From Powellomyces hirtus (taxonomy: Eukaryota; Chytridiomycota; Chytridiomycetes; Spizellomycetales; Powellomycetaceae): a stretch of DNA of 64,000 nt. Numbering within the stretch: the stretch's first letter is position 1; the number at the start of each line of letters is the position of its first letter. The translations under genes and the position numbers were made by a program. The notes under the pieces were generated by a model, which saw nothing but the letters and a program-made list of their open reading frames with translations, searched no databases and was not told the origin of the DNA. The stretch spans positions 496,001 to 560,000 of the forward strand of contig JAHLKG010000019.1 of assembly GCA_025526995.1 (NCBI GenBank), read 5' to 3'. Positions 46,601 through 58,800 of the stretch are shown piece after piece.

Positions 46601-48437
46601 ATCTCATCGAATGCTGCTAGCTGGTAAGTAGCGATGTAGTGCGCACGCAGAAGATGCAACGACGGGGCCTTCGGAAACTGCTCCAGTCCGGCCGTCAAGA
46701 TTGTGTTGGCCAAATAACGAGCGTCCATATCGGTATTGTGTTGTAGAAAGCGACATGCAAGTTCAACGTCCTAATTGACAAATCAGCCTGTTATGGCAAG
46801 AGCATCTAACTGTGCGGTTAACCGTCCCTACCGCTTCGTTGAGGAACACTTGGATAGGCTCGGCGTTGCGCTTCTTGACAATGGAGTGCATATTCTCCAG
46901 CATGTTTCCTTCCAAGTCGAGGTCCTCATTCTCTCCATCCATGCTTGCGCTTTGCCGTATGGACGGCGACCGGTGCTTTTTAAAGGACATGGATCGGGAG
47001 ACCCTTTTAGCAACGGAGTTGACCGGTCTACTTGCTGAAGCGGATACGTTGGAAGGAAGTATCAGCGTATTGTCGTAATTGCGGGGTAAGCTATCGCATA
47101 GTTTGTGCAGTACCACGAAGCCGAGTATATACTCCCTGTGCCAATGCAAATCGTACACGTCGACACAAAAGAAACCCAACAAGAAACTCCGGAACCAACA
47201 ACACGCACAAGGTCGCAAAGGGAGCATAGCTATCGGTGTGAGTCGACCCATAAACAATTACCGCCTGCAATCCAGATCCCAAACTGGCGGCAAAAATTCC
47301 AGATCGAAGATCATTCATAGGTCCGACGAAGAAGGGTTGGAAGCGACATGTGCAGTACAGCATGGCAGCGGATGCCAGAATCAGGCAGACCAGCATCAAC
47401 GTTGGTGCATGCTCCATTAATCCTAACAGAATCGCCAATACCAGCCGAAACACGTTGTACATGGCGTCAATTCGGCCAGTTGTCTTTGAATGTGGATCTT
47501 TGTCTCCAGGAATAATGGTGAAAAACACAGCGGCTATGAGAGGCGCCTGATATGGAGGGTGAGCCCTCCGAACACCCTTCTGCTTTGATCGGCACTATAC
47601 CTGGAGAGAGAGGTAAGCCACCCCGGTTATACCGAGCACAAACTGTGGCAAGTACTCTCTGGTAAAGCAGACTGACAAGTTCTTGGTCAACCAGTGCATT
47701 TCTGTATCGAAGTCATAGCACGCAATGGAATGAAGAAATATTTCCATCATCGGGATGAGCAGCACCGTCGATATGAGCGTCGTCAATATTCTCAGAACAT
47801 GCAGCGGCCACACAACTGTGGTAATTTGGATCTTGTCAAATTTTTGATATCAACACTGGTTCATATTTTTAACGAACCTTTCATCTGCGATCCCTTCATA
47901 GACGTTCCCACGATGATAGTCAGCAATGCGCTGCAGAATGTGATCGTAAATGCAACGTAGAAAAGGACTTTAAAGGAGGAATTGTCCGCCGGTCGCGCGG
48001 CCATAGGATTGAAGACAAGGGCTGATGAAATTTTGAGTACAATCAATATTCCGGTGTTCCAAACAAGATGCGCATTCTTACGCATCCAGGTTGGCATGTG
48101 GTTGAAGCCATGATGGGGTCGAAAAGCAAACGACAGCAGTTGCACATCTTCCACAATGTGTATGAAAAACCCGAGACTGGGATTTATGTGGTTTCCTTGT
48201 GTCATTGCTTTGCAAGCCACATTCCGGGTTAGGGGTTATGTTCGGTATTGAGAACCTTAACGTCAAGTATACCATATAGAAGCGAGAACTAAAAGGATTG
48301 GTATCAGCATTTCGTTGCACATGACTAACCGCGAGAACCAAACTTACAGCAGCCTCCACAATCGGATGTTCCTTTTTGTTCCTACTTCGTGGAACATCGA
48401 GCTCTGAAGGCTCTTTCCGGGATGTTCGACGCTCCAT
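43621..48437 (-). CDS. Large polytopic membrane protein with TPR region, TmcB/TmcC-like
   Basis: Starts at 48437 (MERRTSRKEPSELDVPRSRN) and ends at 43621 (LPDLKVCGI); about a dozen exons and over 1,200 residues. The N-terminal half has several membrane segments, including ILIVLKISSALVF, VLFYVAFTITFCSALLTIIV, LHVLRILTTLISTVLLIPMM and LVLAILLGLMEHAPTLMLVC. A cytosolic middle part resembles TPR-like repeats (SLHLLRAHYIATYQ, RAIQVYKKILSKYPRSKQTL, YSNFLLRATDNIDQAKKLL), followed by a Ser/Arg-rich linker. The C-terminal half has more membrane segments (LFMNIGLTGIIAILGTGCAL, LPVACFVLGYFFFRPM, FSISVAVFLSSYLVVHRRLI) flanking extracellular-like loops. The order matches TmcB/TmcC-type proteins of protists and chytrids. 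Ligand and role unknown. Confidence 0.6.
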
Positions 48438-48718
48438 GTCGAAATGTTAGTAAATCCAACTTCGATGTTCTAACAGCTCTATGGCATTAGAAAGATGCCG
48501 AGTATCCGGGAAAGTCGGAGTTAGCTTACGTACAAGCGCCTCCCGCCACGCCACGTCCAAGCCACAATCCACTCTGCCCTCCATACCAACTCCCATCCAT
48601 CCACCTTCCCCATCTTTACCGATCAGTCTTCCCATCAAGATTCCTTACCTTCATCTTCCCTTCTCTCCCAAGAAAGCAAACCACTTGTTTTAATACTTGG
48701 AAGTCAACTAGACGCAAT

Positions 48719-50400
48719 ATGGCCGAGCTTCAAGACCAAGTTGTGGCAGATGAGGACAACGCGTTGGAGGAAGAGTTTGAGGTAAGGCATTGTTCCCACG
48801 AAGCAATCCCAAGTTCTTTTGGTTCGGTTGGCACAATCAAAATGCAACTCGTTGCCCATCACTGTGCCATATAGCCATGTGCCTGTCTCATGACGTCTTG
48901 CAAGTGGTTGAGGCTTGGTGATCTCAACATGCATCTGCCCCCTTAGGTCTCCCCGGTAAGAATAAGTAACTGCGCGTCTACGGCGGCGGAGTCGTTCCCG
49001 ATATTGAAGTTTGAGCGCTACTCCGGTGCGATTGTAGGATTTTATGGAGGTAAGTGGATTGCTTAATTGTAGCTTACCCCTTACAAAGCCACTCAACGCT
49101 CGCTTGTAGGTCGAGAAGTTACAGGATGCTGGAATCAATAACGCAGACATTCAAAAGTTGAAGAGCAATGGGATCACTACTGTCAGGGTTTGTATCGAGA
49201 AATCTCTTGTGTTTCTAGGACCTATCACCATGATTTACAATGACATGCAGGCGGTTCAAATGACAACCGCCCGGAATTTGGCCAAAATCAAAGGTCTTTC
49301 CGAGGTCAAGATTGAAAAGATGAAGGACGCTGCCGGAAAGCTTCTCCCGTGCACTTTCATTACGGGAACTGAAGTGGAATCCAGGCGTAAAAGTGTCGTG
49401 CGGATCTCAACCGGATGCAAGGAGTTTGATACTCTTCTCGGAGGCGGAGTTCAAACCATGTCAATCACCGAAGCTTTCGGAGAGTTTCGCACTGGAAAAA
49501 CACAGTTGTCGCACACGCTTTGCGTGCTGGCTCAACTTCCCACTTCCATGGGCGGCGGGAATGGCAAGGTCAGTGATTTCCATAATGCGCATATAAAATG
49601 CAAGTTCTGCTCTGTTCACAAGTCCCATTTCCAGGCAGCGTTCATCGACACTGAAGGCACTTTCCGTCCCGACCGGATCAAGGCCATCGCAGCACGCTTT
49701 GGCGTTGATGGAGAGGCTGCTTTGGATAACATTGCAATTGCAAGAGCTCACAACAGCGAGCATCAAATGGAACTTCTCAACCACCTGGCCGCCAGGCTGT
49801 GTGAGGAGAGACAGTATCGTCTTGTCGTGATCGATTCGATTATGGCGCTCTTCCGAACTGATTACTCCGGACGCGGAGAACTTGCTGATCGTCAGCAGAA
49901 ATTGAATCAGATGATGGCCAAGCTTATGCGAATTGCCGAGGAGTTCAATGTCGCCGTCTTCATCACCAACCAGGTAAAGATCGAAGCTGACAGCGTCTAA
50001 CATGTACAGTCGAGCAATTGTCTCATGCTGCTGTGAATGTAGATGTGCGCTGATCCCGGAGGCGGTCTTACCTTCGTTGCCGACCCCAAGAAGCCGATTG
50101 GCGGACATGTATTGGCTCATGCATCCACTACTCGCCTGTATCTCCGCAAGGGTCGTGGAGAAACGAGAATCTGTAAAATTTACGACAGCCCGGATGTGCC
50201 AGGTCAGTGAGAAGGAACGATGTGCTGATTGCTGAATCTCGACTGATAGTGGACACGCTCGGCATCACCAGAGGCAGAAGCAGGTAAGATAATGTGACTC
50301 GATGTGACATCTGATCTTTTTAGTGTTTACCGAATGCTCTGCTGACATTTGTGCAGTTTACCAGATCACCGAGGGTGGCATCGGAGATGTGAAGGAATGA
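48719..50400 (+). CDS. DMC1: Meiotic recombinase DMC1
   Basis: Meiosis-specific RecA-family strand-exchange protein. Eight exons: 48719-48781, 49038-49049, 49110-49187, 49251-49568, 49635-49973, 50043-50202, 50272-50283, 50357-50400. They give 341 residues; animal DMC1 has 340. The N-terminal HhH part is [20 protein letters not shown] and [20 protein letters not shown]. Walker A is GEFRTGKT within [20 protein letters not shown]; Walker B is [23 protein letters not shown]1-specific features include [34 protein letters not shown] and [20 protein letters not shown]. The end [18 protein letters not shown] matches ENEATFAITAGGIGDAKE in animals. Two exons are only 12 nt (DFME; EAEA plus split codons). 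Presence implies a meiotic cycle. Confidence 0.95.
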
Positions 50401-50789
50401 TTGGCGGAGCCCCGCTCGTCTTGTTGTGTCCACCTATTGCTTAGAGTGTTTTGTATCTTTCTGGACCTTTCGAGTGTCGATTAGACAGTGTCCAGTTTCA
50501 GTAGTTAGCTTGGTTCTGACTTTCCCATCCTATTATCGCCGTACTGCGTTTTCACGGCATATTAGAGTCCCCAATGACTTCTTGTTGTAGTGTCGGGATA
50601 GGAAATGTCATAGTAAATACGGGTTTTGTCTTTCAAAGAAAGAAGTCCTCTATCTGTAATGAGCCGCGGATTGGTGAACAAAAAAGTTGGATTGACAGCA
50701 AGCTTGTGATACAACTCCTGCAAGTGTTCTCCCACGTGTAATGTAAAAACTATCAGGCATTTATTAATCTGCTCTCCAAGAGAAAGCAT
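50401..50789. other. Convergent 3' region of DMC1 and COX5B
   Basis: No gene seen. It should contain both 3' UTRs and poly(A) sites. Confidence 0.5.
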
Positions 50790-51695
50790 TTAGTGGTGGT
50801 GAGCGTGCTCCTGGTTGTATTTGAAGACATTTCCGCAGTGTGGGCAACGGTCGAAACGTTTGCCGTGGTCCCGGATGGTCAACCAGATGGCCTCGTGGGA
50901 GTCGGCCGGGAAACCTTTAAGACAGAACAAAACCAACGAATCAATGAAAACATTCTAACACAGTATACCATCAACCCTCCACATTGAAATTCGCCACAAC
51001 TTTCAAAAGCAATCCCCTGCGTGCTCAATCCATGTTTCTCCGGTCCCCCCCTCTTCCTTGTCCCGTGTCTACTCACCAGTGCAAGCAATGTATCGCTCCG
51101 GGTCTTGACCCTTGATGACGATGGGGTTTTTGGGGGTTCCACGGGCGGTGAGGACGATGGGCTGGAGGTCCTCCCAGGGGTCCTTGCCCTGCAGACGAGC
51201 AATGTATTCGTATCGCTCATTTCCCGTCATCAGTTCAAAGTTGGTGGGAATTTTGCCCTCTTCCCGGAATCCGGCCAGAGCGTCTTCGTCAACGTCCTGC
51301 TTAACGGGGGTGGCTAATAAAATACATCAGACGTGAACGGTTAGTTGGGAGGAATGGGTAGGTGGATGTGGTAGGGGGTTAGTTGCCTCGCGGTAATTCC
51401 CGGGTTCACAGATTTGGCGAGTATCGCCATTTTCCCAGATTGTTTCGAGTATCACCACGAAAATTCCCAATGGCTATTCTGGGTACGCATATCCTCCGGC
51501 CAGTCTGTTGCGCAACACCACCATTGCAGGCACAGCTACGAAACACCCTTCCAAATCCCTTCTCGTATGTGAAATTTAAGTTTTACCTTGTCGGACAGCA
51601 GCGAAAGCCGAGAACGAAGCGGCGGGAACAGCGTGACGGGCAGCGACTGCAACCACACGGGTTGCGCGCAGAGCGGAGCGGGCAATGGCGGACAT
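50790..51695 (-). CDS. COX5B: Cytochrome c oxidase zinc-binding subunit (COX5B; yeast COX4)
   Basis: Nuclear-encoded subunit of respiratory complex IV. Three exons (51695-51587, 51313-51077, 50914-50790) give 156 residues. The presequence MSAIARSALRATRVVAVAAR is basic and acid-free. The mature part reads PVKQDVDEDALAGFREEGK, NFELMTGNERYEYIARLQGK, DPWEDLQPIVLTARGTPKNP. The zinc site is seen in YIACTGFPADSHEAIWL and RFDRCPHCGNVFKY: Cys, then His-containing helix, then CxxC. The C-terminus is NQEHAHHH. Head-to-head with the PNPO-like gene over 200 bp. Confidence 0.95.
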
Positions 51696-51851
51696 TTGTG
51701 TATACGGTACGTGTGGTGGTGTGTGGGGATTTGAGGTATACGGCGAGTTTTCGTCGTAGTGCTTGCCCATTCCATCGGCAGGGCTGGCTGCACATGTGGC
51801 TGCTGTGGCTCGATCCGGGAGATTGGAGTGTGATGAGCGACACAGGCGCGG

Positions 51852-51859
51852 TATATAAG
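51852..51859 (+). promoter_or_regulatory. TATA box of the PNPO-like gene
   Basis: TATATAAG, 37 bp before the ATG at 51896, inside the 200-bp divergent promoter shared with COX5B. Confidence 0.5.
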
Positions 51860-51895
51860 GCGCGTGCCGTTCTTTCTCGCTCAACAGCGCTAACG

Positions 51896-52645
51896 ATGAC
51901 GAGCTACAAGAACGGGAAAGGTCAGTATGTGAGGGCGGCATGGCGGCCAGTACATACATGGGTGTAAGTCTCAAACGTAGGTCAAGGTGCACAGTCCTTC
52001 CGCGATCTTTTACGGTCCCTCCCGACCCTCGTCGGCAAACCTCCCGCGCCACTGAACGTTGCCGAGGTCCCCGCACACCCAGCTGATCTCTTCAAAGCAT
52101 GGCTGAACACGGCCATCGAGCACGGAATCCCAGAACCGCACGCCATGACACTATCCACATGTGACAAGGACAATCGTCCGGACGCGCGTGTGCTGATTCT
52201 CAAAGATTTGGACGAGGTCGGGTGGTGGTTTGCAACCAGCAGTGCGAGTGCCAAGGGACAGCAGTTGGCAGACCACGCCAGTGGCGCGCTGACATTTTAC
52301 TGGCCGGCGCTGGGGCGGCAAGTGCGTGTGCGTGGCAATGTGGTTCGGGCTCCGGCTGCCGCGAGTGCAGCGGACTTTCTCGGCCGAACGGTAGGGGCGA
52401 GGGCTACGGCGTTAGCGAGTCGTACCAGTGCGCCGCTGGGCGGCCGTGAAGAGTGCGTTGTTGCGGTTCAAATTGCGCGAGCTCAGCTGGAGAAAGATCC
52501 TGCCTTGATCTCTCAAACGTGGGCGTTGTATGCGGTGGCTCCGGATTACGTCGAGTTTTGGCAGGCCAACTCCGAACGCCTGCATGAGAGGATCGTGTAT
52601 GAGCATCGTGGGACGTCATGGACTCATCATTTGCTGTGGCCTTGA
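51896..52645 (+). CDS. Pyridoxamine 5'-phosphate oxidase-like FMN-binding protein
   Basis: Two exons: a 25-nt first exon (51896-51920, MTSYKNGK) and 51981-52645; 229 residues. Blocks typical of the split-barrel FMN family are HAMTLSTCDKDNRPDARVLI, LKDLDEVGWWFATSSASAKG, ALTFYWPALGRQVRVRGNV and the end FWQANSERLHERIVYEHRG. The FMN-phosphate-binding R.LILK and the W..RQVRVRG strand match PNPO, which makes pyridoxal phosphate. The closing R-x-[AP]-P tail of classic PNPO is replaced by TSWTHHLLWP. It may therefore belong to the Alr4036-type branch rather than be the true vitamin B6 enzyme. Confidence 0.82.
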
Positions 52646-52915
52646 GAGCAGCGGATGATATCTTACAGAAGCTGATCGCGCTTATGCAGAGAGCTGTCAT
52701 CCGTTTATATTAGTAAGCAAGAAGCTATTGGAAAATGTGCTCATACAAGCAACTGTCCTGACATTGCTCATGAAATTGGGCACCGCTCGCGGTGGGCGCA
52801 ATAAATCCCTGGGCAAGGTAGACCAAAACAAGTAGCTAAAAAATTTATGTATTACAATCTCATATCACAACAAAATGCACCGAACCCTGCACCAGTGTTT
52901 TGTAGCAAAAAATAT

Positions 52916-55326
52916 CTAGTAGACACGCTTGGTGGGCGGCACGGGCTTGCACTCAGCCTCGTCAAGGGTGGTGCCAATCACTTTGCGGTACTCCAGCTTG
53001 GTCTTCTGGGTCTTGTGGTCCCACCAAGACAGGGTGTGCTTCATCCATTCCTTGTCATCACGCTCAGTGAAGTCCTCGCGGGCGTGAGCTCCTCGGGACT
53101 CCTTGCGGGCTTCGGCAGAGTACATGGTCTGGGTAGCGTTCGCCATCAGGTTTTGCAGCTCGAGGGTCTCGAGCAGGTCGGTGTTCCTAATGGACAAAAC
53201 ATGATTGTGAGCATAATGAACTGGACATTGGAAATAAATGTATGTGACGCGTTTACCAGATGAGACCGCGGTCGGTAGTCTTGAGGTCGTTCAACAAGGT
53301 TGCAACCTGGTCGATTCTCTTGACACCCTCGGCGAGGGAGCTCTGGGTTCGGAACACGGCAGCGTCGTTTTGCATGACCTTCTGCATTTGCAGACGGACG
53401 CTGGCGGTGGTGCTCTGGCCGTCAGCATAACGCATCTTGTCGAGATTGGCAATGGACTCGGCACCAGCATCCTTAGGCAGGGGTCTATGCGGGGTGTTGG
53501 GCTTCAGGTTCTCGGCAATGTGCAGGGCGCAAGCACGTCCGAAGACGACAATGTCCAGCAGCGAGTTGGCTCCGAGACGGTTGGCACCGTGGACAGAGAC
53601 GGACGCGGCTTCACCAGCGGCATAGAGACCGGGCACAATCACGTCCTTGCCGTCCTTCTGGTCAACGACCTGGCCATTGTAAGTGGTGGGAATACCACCC
53701 ATGTTGTAGTGGACAGTAGGCAGGACGGGGATGGGTTCCTTGGTCACGTCAACACCGGCGAAAATAGCGGCTGTTTCAGAGATACCGGGCAGACGCTCCT
53801 TGAGCACCTCCTTGGGCAAGTGGCTGAGCTGCAGGTAGATGTGGTCTTTCTCGGGTCCAACACCGCGGCCTTCACGGATCTCAACGGTCATCGATCGACT
53901 GACGACATCGCGGGAAGCCAAGTCCTTTGCGGTTGGGGCGTAACGCTCCATGAAACGTTCACCCTGGGAGTTCAGGAGGTAACCTCCCTCACCACGAGAC
54001 CCCTCAGTGATAAGGCATCCAGAACCGTAGATACCGGTGGGGTGGAATTGCACAAATTCCAGATCCTGCAACGGGAGGCCAGCTCGGGTCACCATAGCGT
54101 TACCGTCTCCAGTGCAAGTGTGGGCAGACGTGCAAGAGAAGTAAGCACGTCCGTAACCTCCCGTAGCGAGCACAGTGTTGTGCGCACGGAAACGGTGGAG
54201 AGTACCGTCCTCCATGCTCAACGCAATGACACCTCGGCATTCACCTAGATCGAATCACACATTTTTCTTTAGTTCGCGTCACTGCGAGGCAGCGCGTTTG
54301 TAAGTACGCACCGTTCTCCATGATCAGGTCCAGGGCAAAGTATTCGATGAAGAAGGTAGTGTCGTGACGGAGGGATTGTCCGTACAAGGTGTGCAGAAGA
54401 GAGTGTCCTGTTCGGTCAGCAACAGCTGCGCAACGATGCGCCTGTCCACCCTTTCCAAATTTCAAACTCTGTCCACCGAAAGCTCGCTGATAAATTTTGC
54501 CTTCCTCGGTACGGGAGAACGGAACACCGTAGTGCTCGAGTTCAATGACACTCTGTGGTGCCTCACGACACATGTAGTGAATGGCATCCTGGTCACCTGA
54601 AAATCGGAGCGCGTCAAAACTCGATTCGCCTGACCGATCCTGCACTCGCGACACCACTCCAACGTACCAAGCCAGTCGGATCCCTTGACAGTGTCGTACA
54701 TGTGCCATCTCCAGTCATCTTCGGACATGTTTCCCAGAGCAGCGTTGATGCCTCCCTGAGCGGCAACGGTGTGGGATCGAGTGGGGAACAACTTTGTGAT
54801 ACAAGCCGTCTTCAAGCCTTCCTTTGCCAGACCGAAGGCAGCTCGGAGACCGGCACCGCCGGCACCGACGACAATGGCATCGTACGTGTGGTCAATGATG
54901 GGGTATGCGCTGGACAACGGAGTCTACGGAAAGACGCGAAGATCAGTTTCGTGCAGCAAATGAATTCACATGACTAAACGTGCGCGTACATCAGCAGCGG
55001 TGGCACGAAGGGGTTGGTTGGACGCAATTTTACGAGCAACGGACGACTGATGGAAGCTTCGTCGACATGCTGGAGAAAGTAGACGGATTGTGAAGTAAGC
55101 ATTCCAGAACCCATAATGGTGCCGATGTGTGACGAGTTCGGCTTACAGTTGGCCGATGTTCGATTCTGCCATGGATGGTCGCCGATACATGACAAGCAGA
55201 GTAGTTTTAGTGCACATGAAGTAGTTGTCTGAGTGACTGACAAGGGGAAAAAAGAAAAGTGTGGGGTAGCTCGCGGAGCGCGATACATACCAGAGCAGAG
55301 CCCGACTTTGCTGCAAAGCGAAACAT
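52916..55326 (-). CDS. SDH1: Succinate dehydrogenase flavoprotein subunit (complex II)
   Basis: Oxidises succinate to fumarate in the mitochondrial matrix with covalent FAD. The presequence is split over three exons: 55326-55291 ([12 protein letters not shown]), 55165-55147 (19 nt) and 55069-54990 ([20 protein letters not shown]). The mature part begins [20 protein letters not shown] (FAD nucleotide loop), then [19 protein letters not shown], which holds the flavin-linking His. Further motifs are [77 protein letters not shown] and [19 protein letters not shown]. The C-terminus is [20 protein letters not shown] and KLEYRKV to the stop at 52916. All catalytic Arg and His motifs are present. Confidence 0.97.
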
Positions 55327-55887
55327 GATGTGCGTTCAATATATGGTAAGGGAAGAGGCAACTGCCAGCAACGGGAGAGTTTGATATGAGAAGTCGCAGA
55401 GATATGAGGGAGCTGCGAAGACTTTGGAAGGGGATGAATTCGGGAGGTTTGTAGGGAGAATCCGAGATGCTCCGCCCTGGGGACTCTTGAACGAAAGTTC
55501 ACGTCGCTCTGGATCTGTGATTGATTCTGCCGCTCGAGTTTGTTCCCTTTGCATTACTATTGGATCGGTCCATCCAAGATTAACCAGCCACGTGGATCGG
55601 ATGCCGTAAGCGGTGATGTCTGATTGACTCGGTCACACCTCGACCGTCGAATCCCCATTTTCCCTCGCCTTTTTTCCCGAACGTATAGCGACGCTTTTTG
55701 GATATTGAAAGACTGTGTATATATATATTAGAAGAAGCGACGAGTGTGGTTTGAAACGTCGTTGTGGTAGTAGCAAGCGAAATCATATACAAGCGTGGGC
55801 GAAAGCGGTACCGGCACCCACCTCGTTAGTGCATAGCCGCGTCGGTCATCTTGACGCCCACGAGAGAACAGCTAGGGCAGCCTTACA
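55327..55887. other. Divergent promoter region of SDH1 and HRD3
   Basis: Spacer of about 560 bp. A TATATATATA run lies at about 55719-55729, about 160 bp before the HRD3 start. No gene seen. Confidence 0.45.
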
Positions 55888-58800
55888 ATGGTCTCGAAAC
55901 GCTCTCGTTCTTCTCACTGGAGATGGGCTCTCATAGGTATGTCTATGAGTAGCACTGGTACCTTCATAGATTTGCATACAATGCCCAAGGATTGTGGACG
56001 AGATAACTTCTCACGTTTCTGTCGTAGTTTGCCTCATCCTCTTGATTACTTGTTGTGTCCCCTCTGTCAACTCCGAAACCCCTCGGGACCAGCCAGCGCC
56101 TGTTTCGGTGGAATCGACATCGCATGAGCCGGCGAAATCCTCGCCTTTGGAAGGAAAGCCGTCCTCAAAGTTATCAGGTACGAACGGAGCAAGATAGTTA
56201 GGCAGGAGATGGACTAAGCAAAGTATGTATGCTACAGAGGCGGACATCGACAGAATCTTCAACGAAACTATAACTGTTCTTGAGAGCCTTCCGCGAAGGC
56301 GATACAGACTTGCGATTCAGGAACGCGATTTTCTTTTTGCCGTTAGCGAAAAGTTGGCACAAAAGTTTCTTCCCCAGCCATTATACAAAGTTTTGGATGA
56401 GTTCCGTGGTCGTCAACACTCTGCGCACCCTGAGCCATCCAAAAGTACAGTCAGCCCGGAAAACCCGACTCCTTCTACGGATGTTATACCGGTAATCAGA
56501 GATTCTGATAGGCATGCGGTCAAGCGCGCCAAGGCCGCCTCCACCCTCCGCATTCTGGGCGAAAAGGGACATGAGGAAGCGCATGAGATCCTGGGAGACA
56601 TGCTGTTGTACGGAAAATATCAACATGCTCGGAATGCTACGGAGGCTTTCAAGTATTACCACAATGTTGCACAACTTGGCCGTCCTTCTAGCCAGAGAAT
56701 GGTTGGATTGATGTATGCCACTGGACTCGGTGTCGAACGGGACTACGCCAAGGTCCGTTTTTAGAACAAGTGTCATGGTCTATGTATCACCAATGTTGAC
56801 GCCTTTCTCGTATAGGCATTGCTCTACCTCAGTTTTGCTGCAGTTGGAGAGGACACGGTGGCCGAGCAGGTACTAGGGTACTGGCACATTGCGGGCATTG
56901 CAACACCTAGGAACTGTGAAGAGGGCGCCTTTTACTATAGAAATGTCGCGGAGAAAGCAGTGGCGAAGTTCAAGGCCGGTCCACCCGGCGGGCTGAACCT
57001 CCCACCAGCAAAGCAACGGCTATCTGAACAAGATGGCGGAATATATGGATACGGTGCCAGTGGTCCTGGCGATCCGAATCTTCGCACTGGCCATCAAGTG
57101 AATCAGGGAGCGCTGAGCACGGAAGACGTCCTGCAGTACTATCGTCTGCAAGCAGATGCTGGAGATGCATTGGCACAGGTATGTGGAGGTACACTCGATC
57201 CATCGGTTTGGAACAACCTAATTCTTATCTTTGCCCGCAGCTACTCGTGGGCCAGCTTTTCTATTCGGGATCCTTCACCGTGAAGCGCAACTTTCGCCGT
57301 GCAATGGAGTACTTCCGTCAAGCTGCAGCGCAGCATCCTGGGGAGGACATACTCCGATCTGACGACGTTCCTCCATCTGTCAAACAAGTGGCCGATGCAG
57401 CTTCTCACGCGATGCACTTCCTTGGTCAGATGTACTGGCGCGGGGAGGGAGTTGAACGGAACAACTCAACTGCTAGATTGTGGTTCGAACGAGGCGCCGT
57501 GAACAAAAATGCCGCGTGCTTGAACGCCTTGGCTGTCATGCACATGGAGGGCATCGGCGGCAAGAAGGTTAGCTATCAGTTGTTGCAGGACTCTTGAACG
57601 TCTTCTTGGTTCTCATCGTGTACCACCGCCTACCGTTCTTTTAGGATTACAATAAGGGCATTGATTACCTGACCCAGGCGGCGACAGAAAATGCAGACGC
57701 TCAGGCACGGTTGGGTGAGATATTCTTGTCAAAAGGTCCAACACACTATCCAACGGCCTTGAAATACTTCAATGCTGCATCGACAAAGGGCAACATTGTG
57801 GCACTGTATCATCTTGGCAACATGCATATGCAAGGGGTCGGCATGGTGACTCCCAACTGCCATTATGCCGTCACATTCTACAAAAGCGTCGCGGAAAGAG
57901 GGGACTGGCACGATCCCATCGTGCACCACGCTCAGGATGAATTCAAAGCGGGCGATGTGGAAGGCGCGTTTCTTAGATATCTTTTGGCAGCGGAACGTGG
58001 GTATGAGATTGCCCAGACGAATGCTGCGTGGATGCTCGATCGTGGCATCTACAAGTACCACTCGTCAAACGTCGTCAACCGCACGCTGGATCCGTACGAA
58101 ACAGCCTTGTATCTGTGGAACCGGGCCGCAAATCAGGGCAACGTTGATGCACGCGTCAAGATGGGCGACTATCACTATTACGGCCTCGGCACCTTCAAAC
58201 CGGAGGTGGCAACCACCACCTTTGCTGATCCATCTGCAAAGAAGGAAGGGGAGAGTGCAGATGCACCCGCTCCGCCATCGCCAGTCGCGGAACCGGGTTC
58301 GAAGGATGTCGCAACGCGCGACGCGGGCGACCCTACTCGCGCGGCCGTCTATTACCTGGTCGCCGCAGACAATGAGTGGAGCAGCATCGCAATGTGGAAT
58401 TTGGGGTGGATGTACGAAGTTGGCGTTGGTGTTGATCAGGTATGAAAGAAGCTTCTGATCCGATGATGTACACCTTTTTTTTTTCTCATTCACCTTCCTT
58501 GCTTCAGGACTACCATCTTGCCAAACGATTCTACGACCGCTGCCTCGAAACCAACCCAGAAGCCTATCTCCCCGTCCACCTCGCTCTCGCCAAACTACGC
58601 ATCAAAATGCTCTGGTCCTGGATCCTCACCGGCGGGCCCTTCACGACCCACAAAACCCCCTCCTCTACCTCCCCCACGACCGGCCCCGCAGTCGATCCGG
58701 CCTCGTCGGCTGCGGAAACTGACCCTGACCAACAGCCATACAAGCAACCCTCCTGGCCCGACGATGACGACGATGACGTGTTTTGGACCGGATACAAGCG

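Noticed and set aside
53238..54248. Plus-strand open frame of 336 codons
   Set aside because: It lies exactly antisense to the SDH1 coding exon and its composition (Val/Gly/Thr-rich, no family match) is the mirror of that gene.
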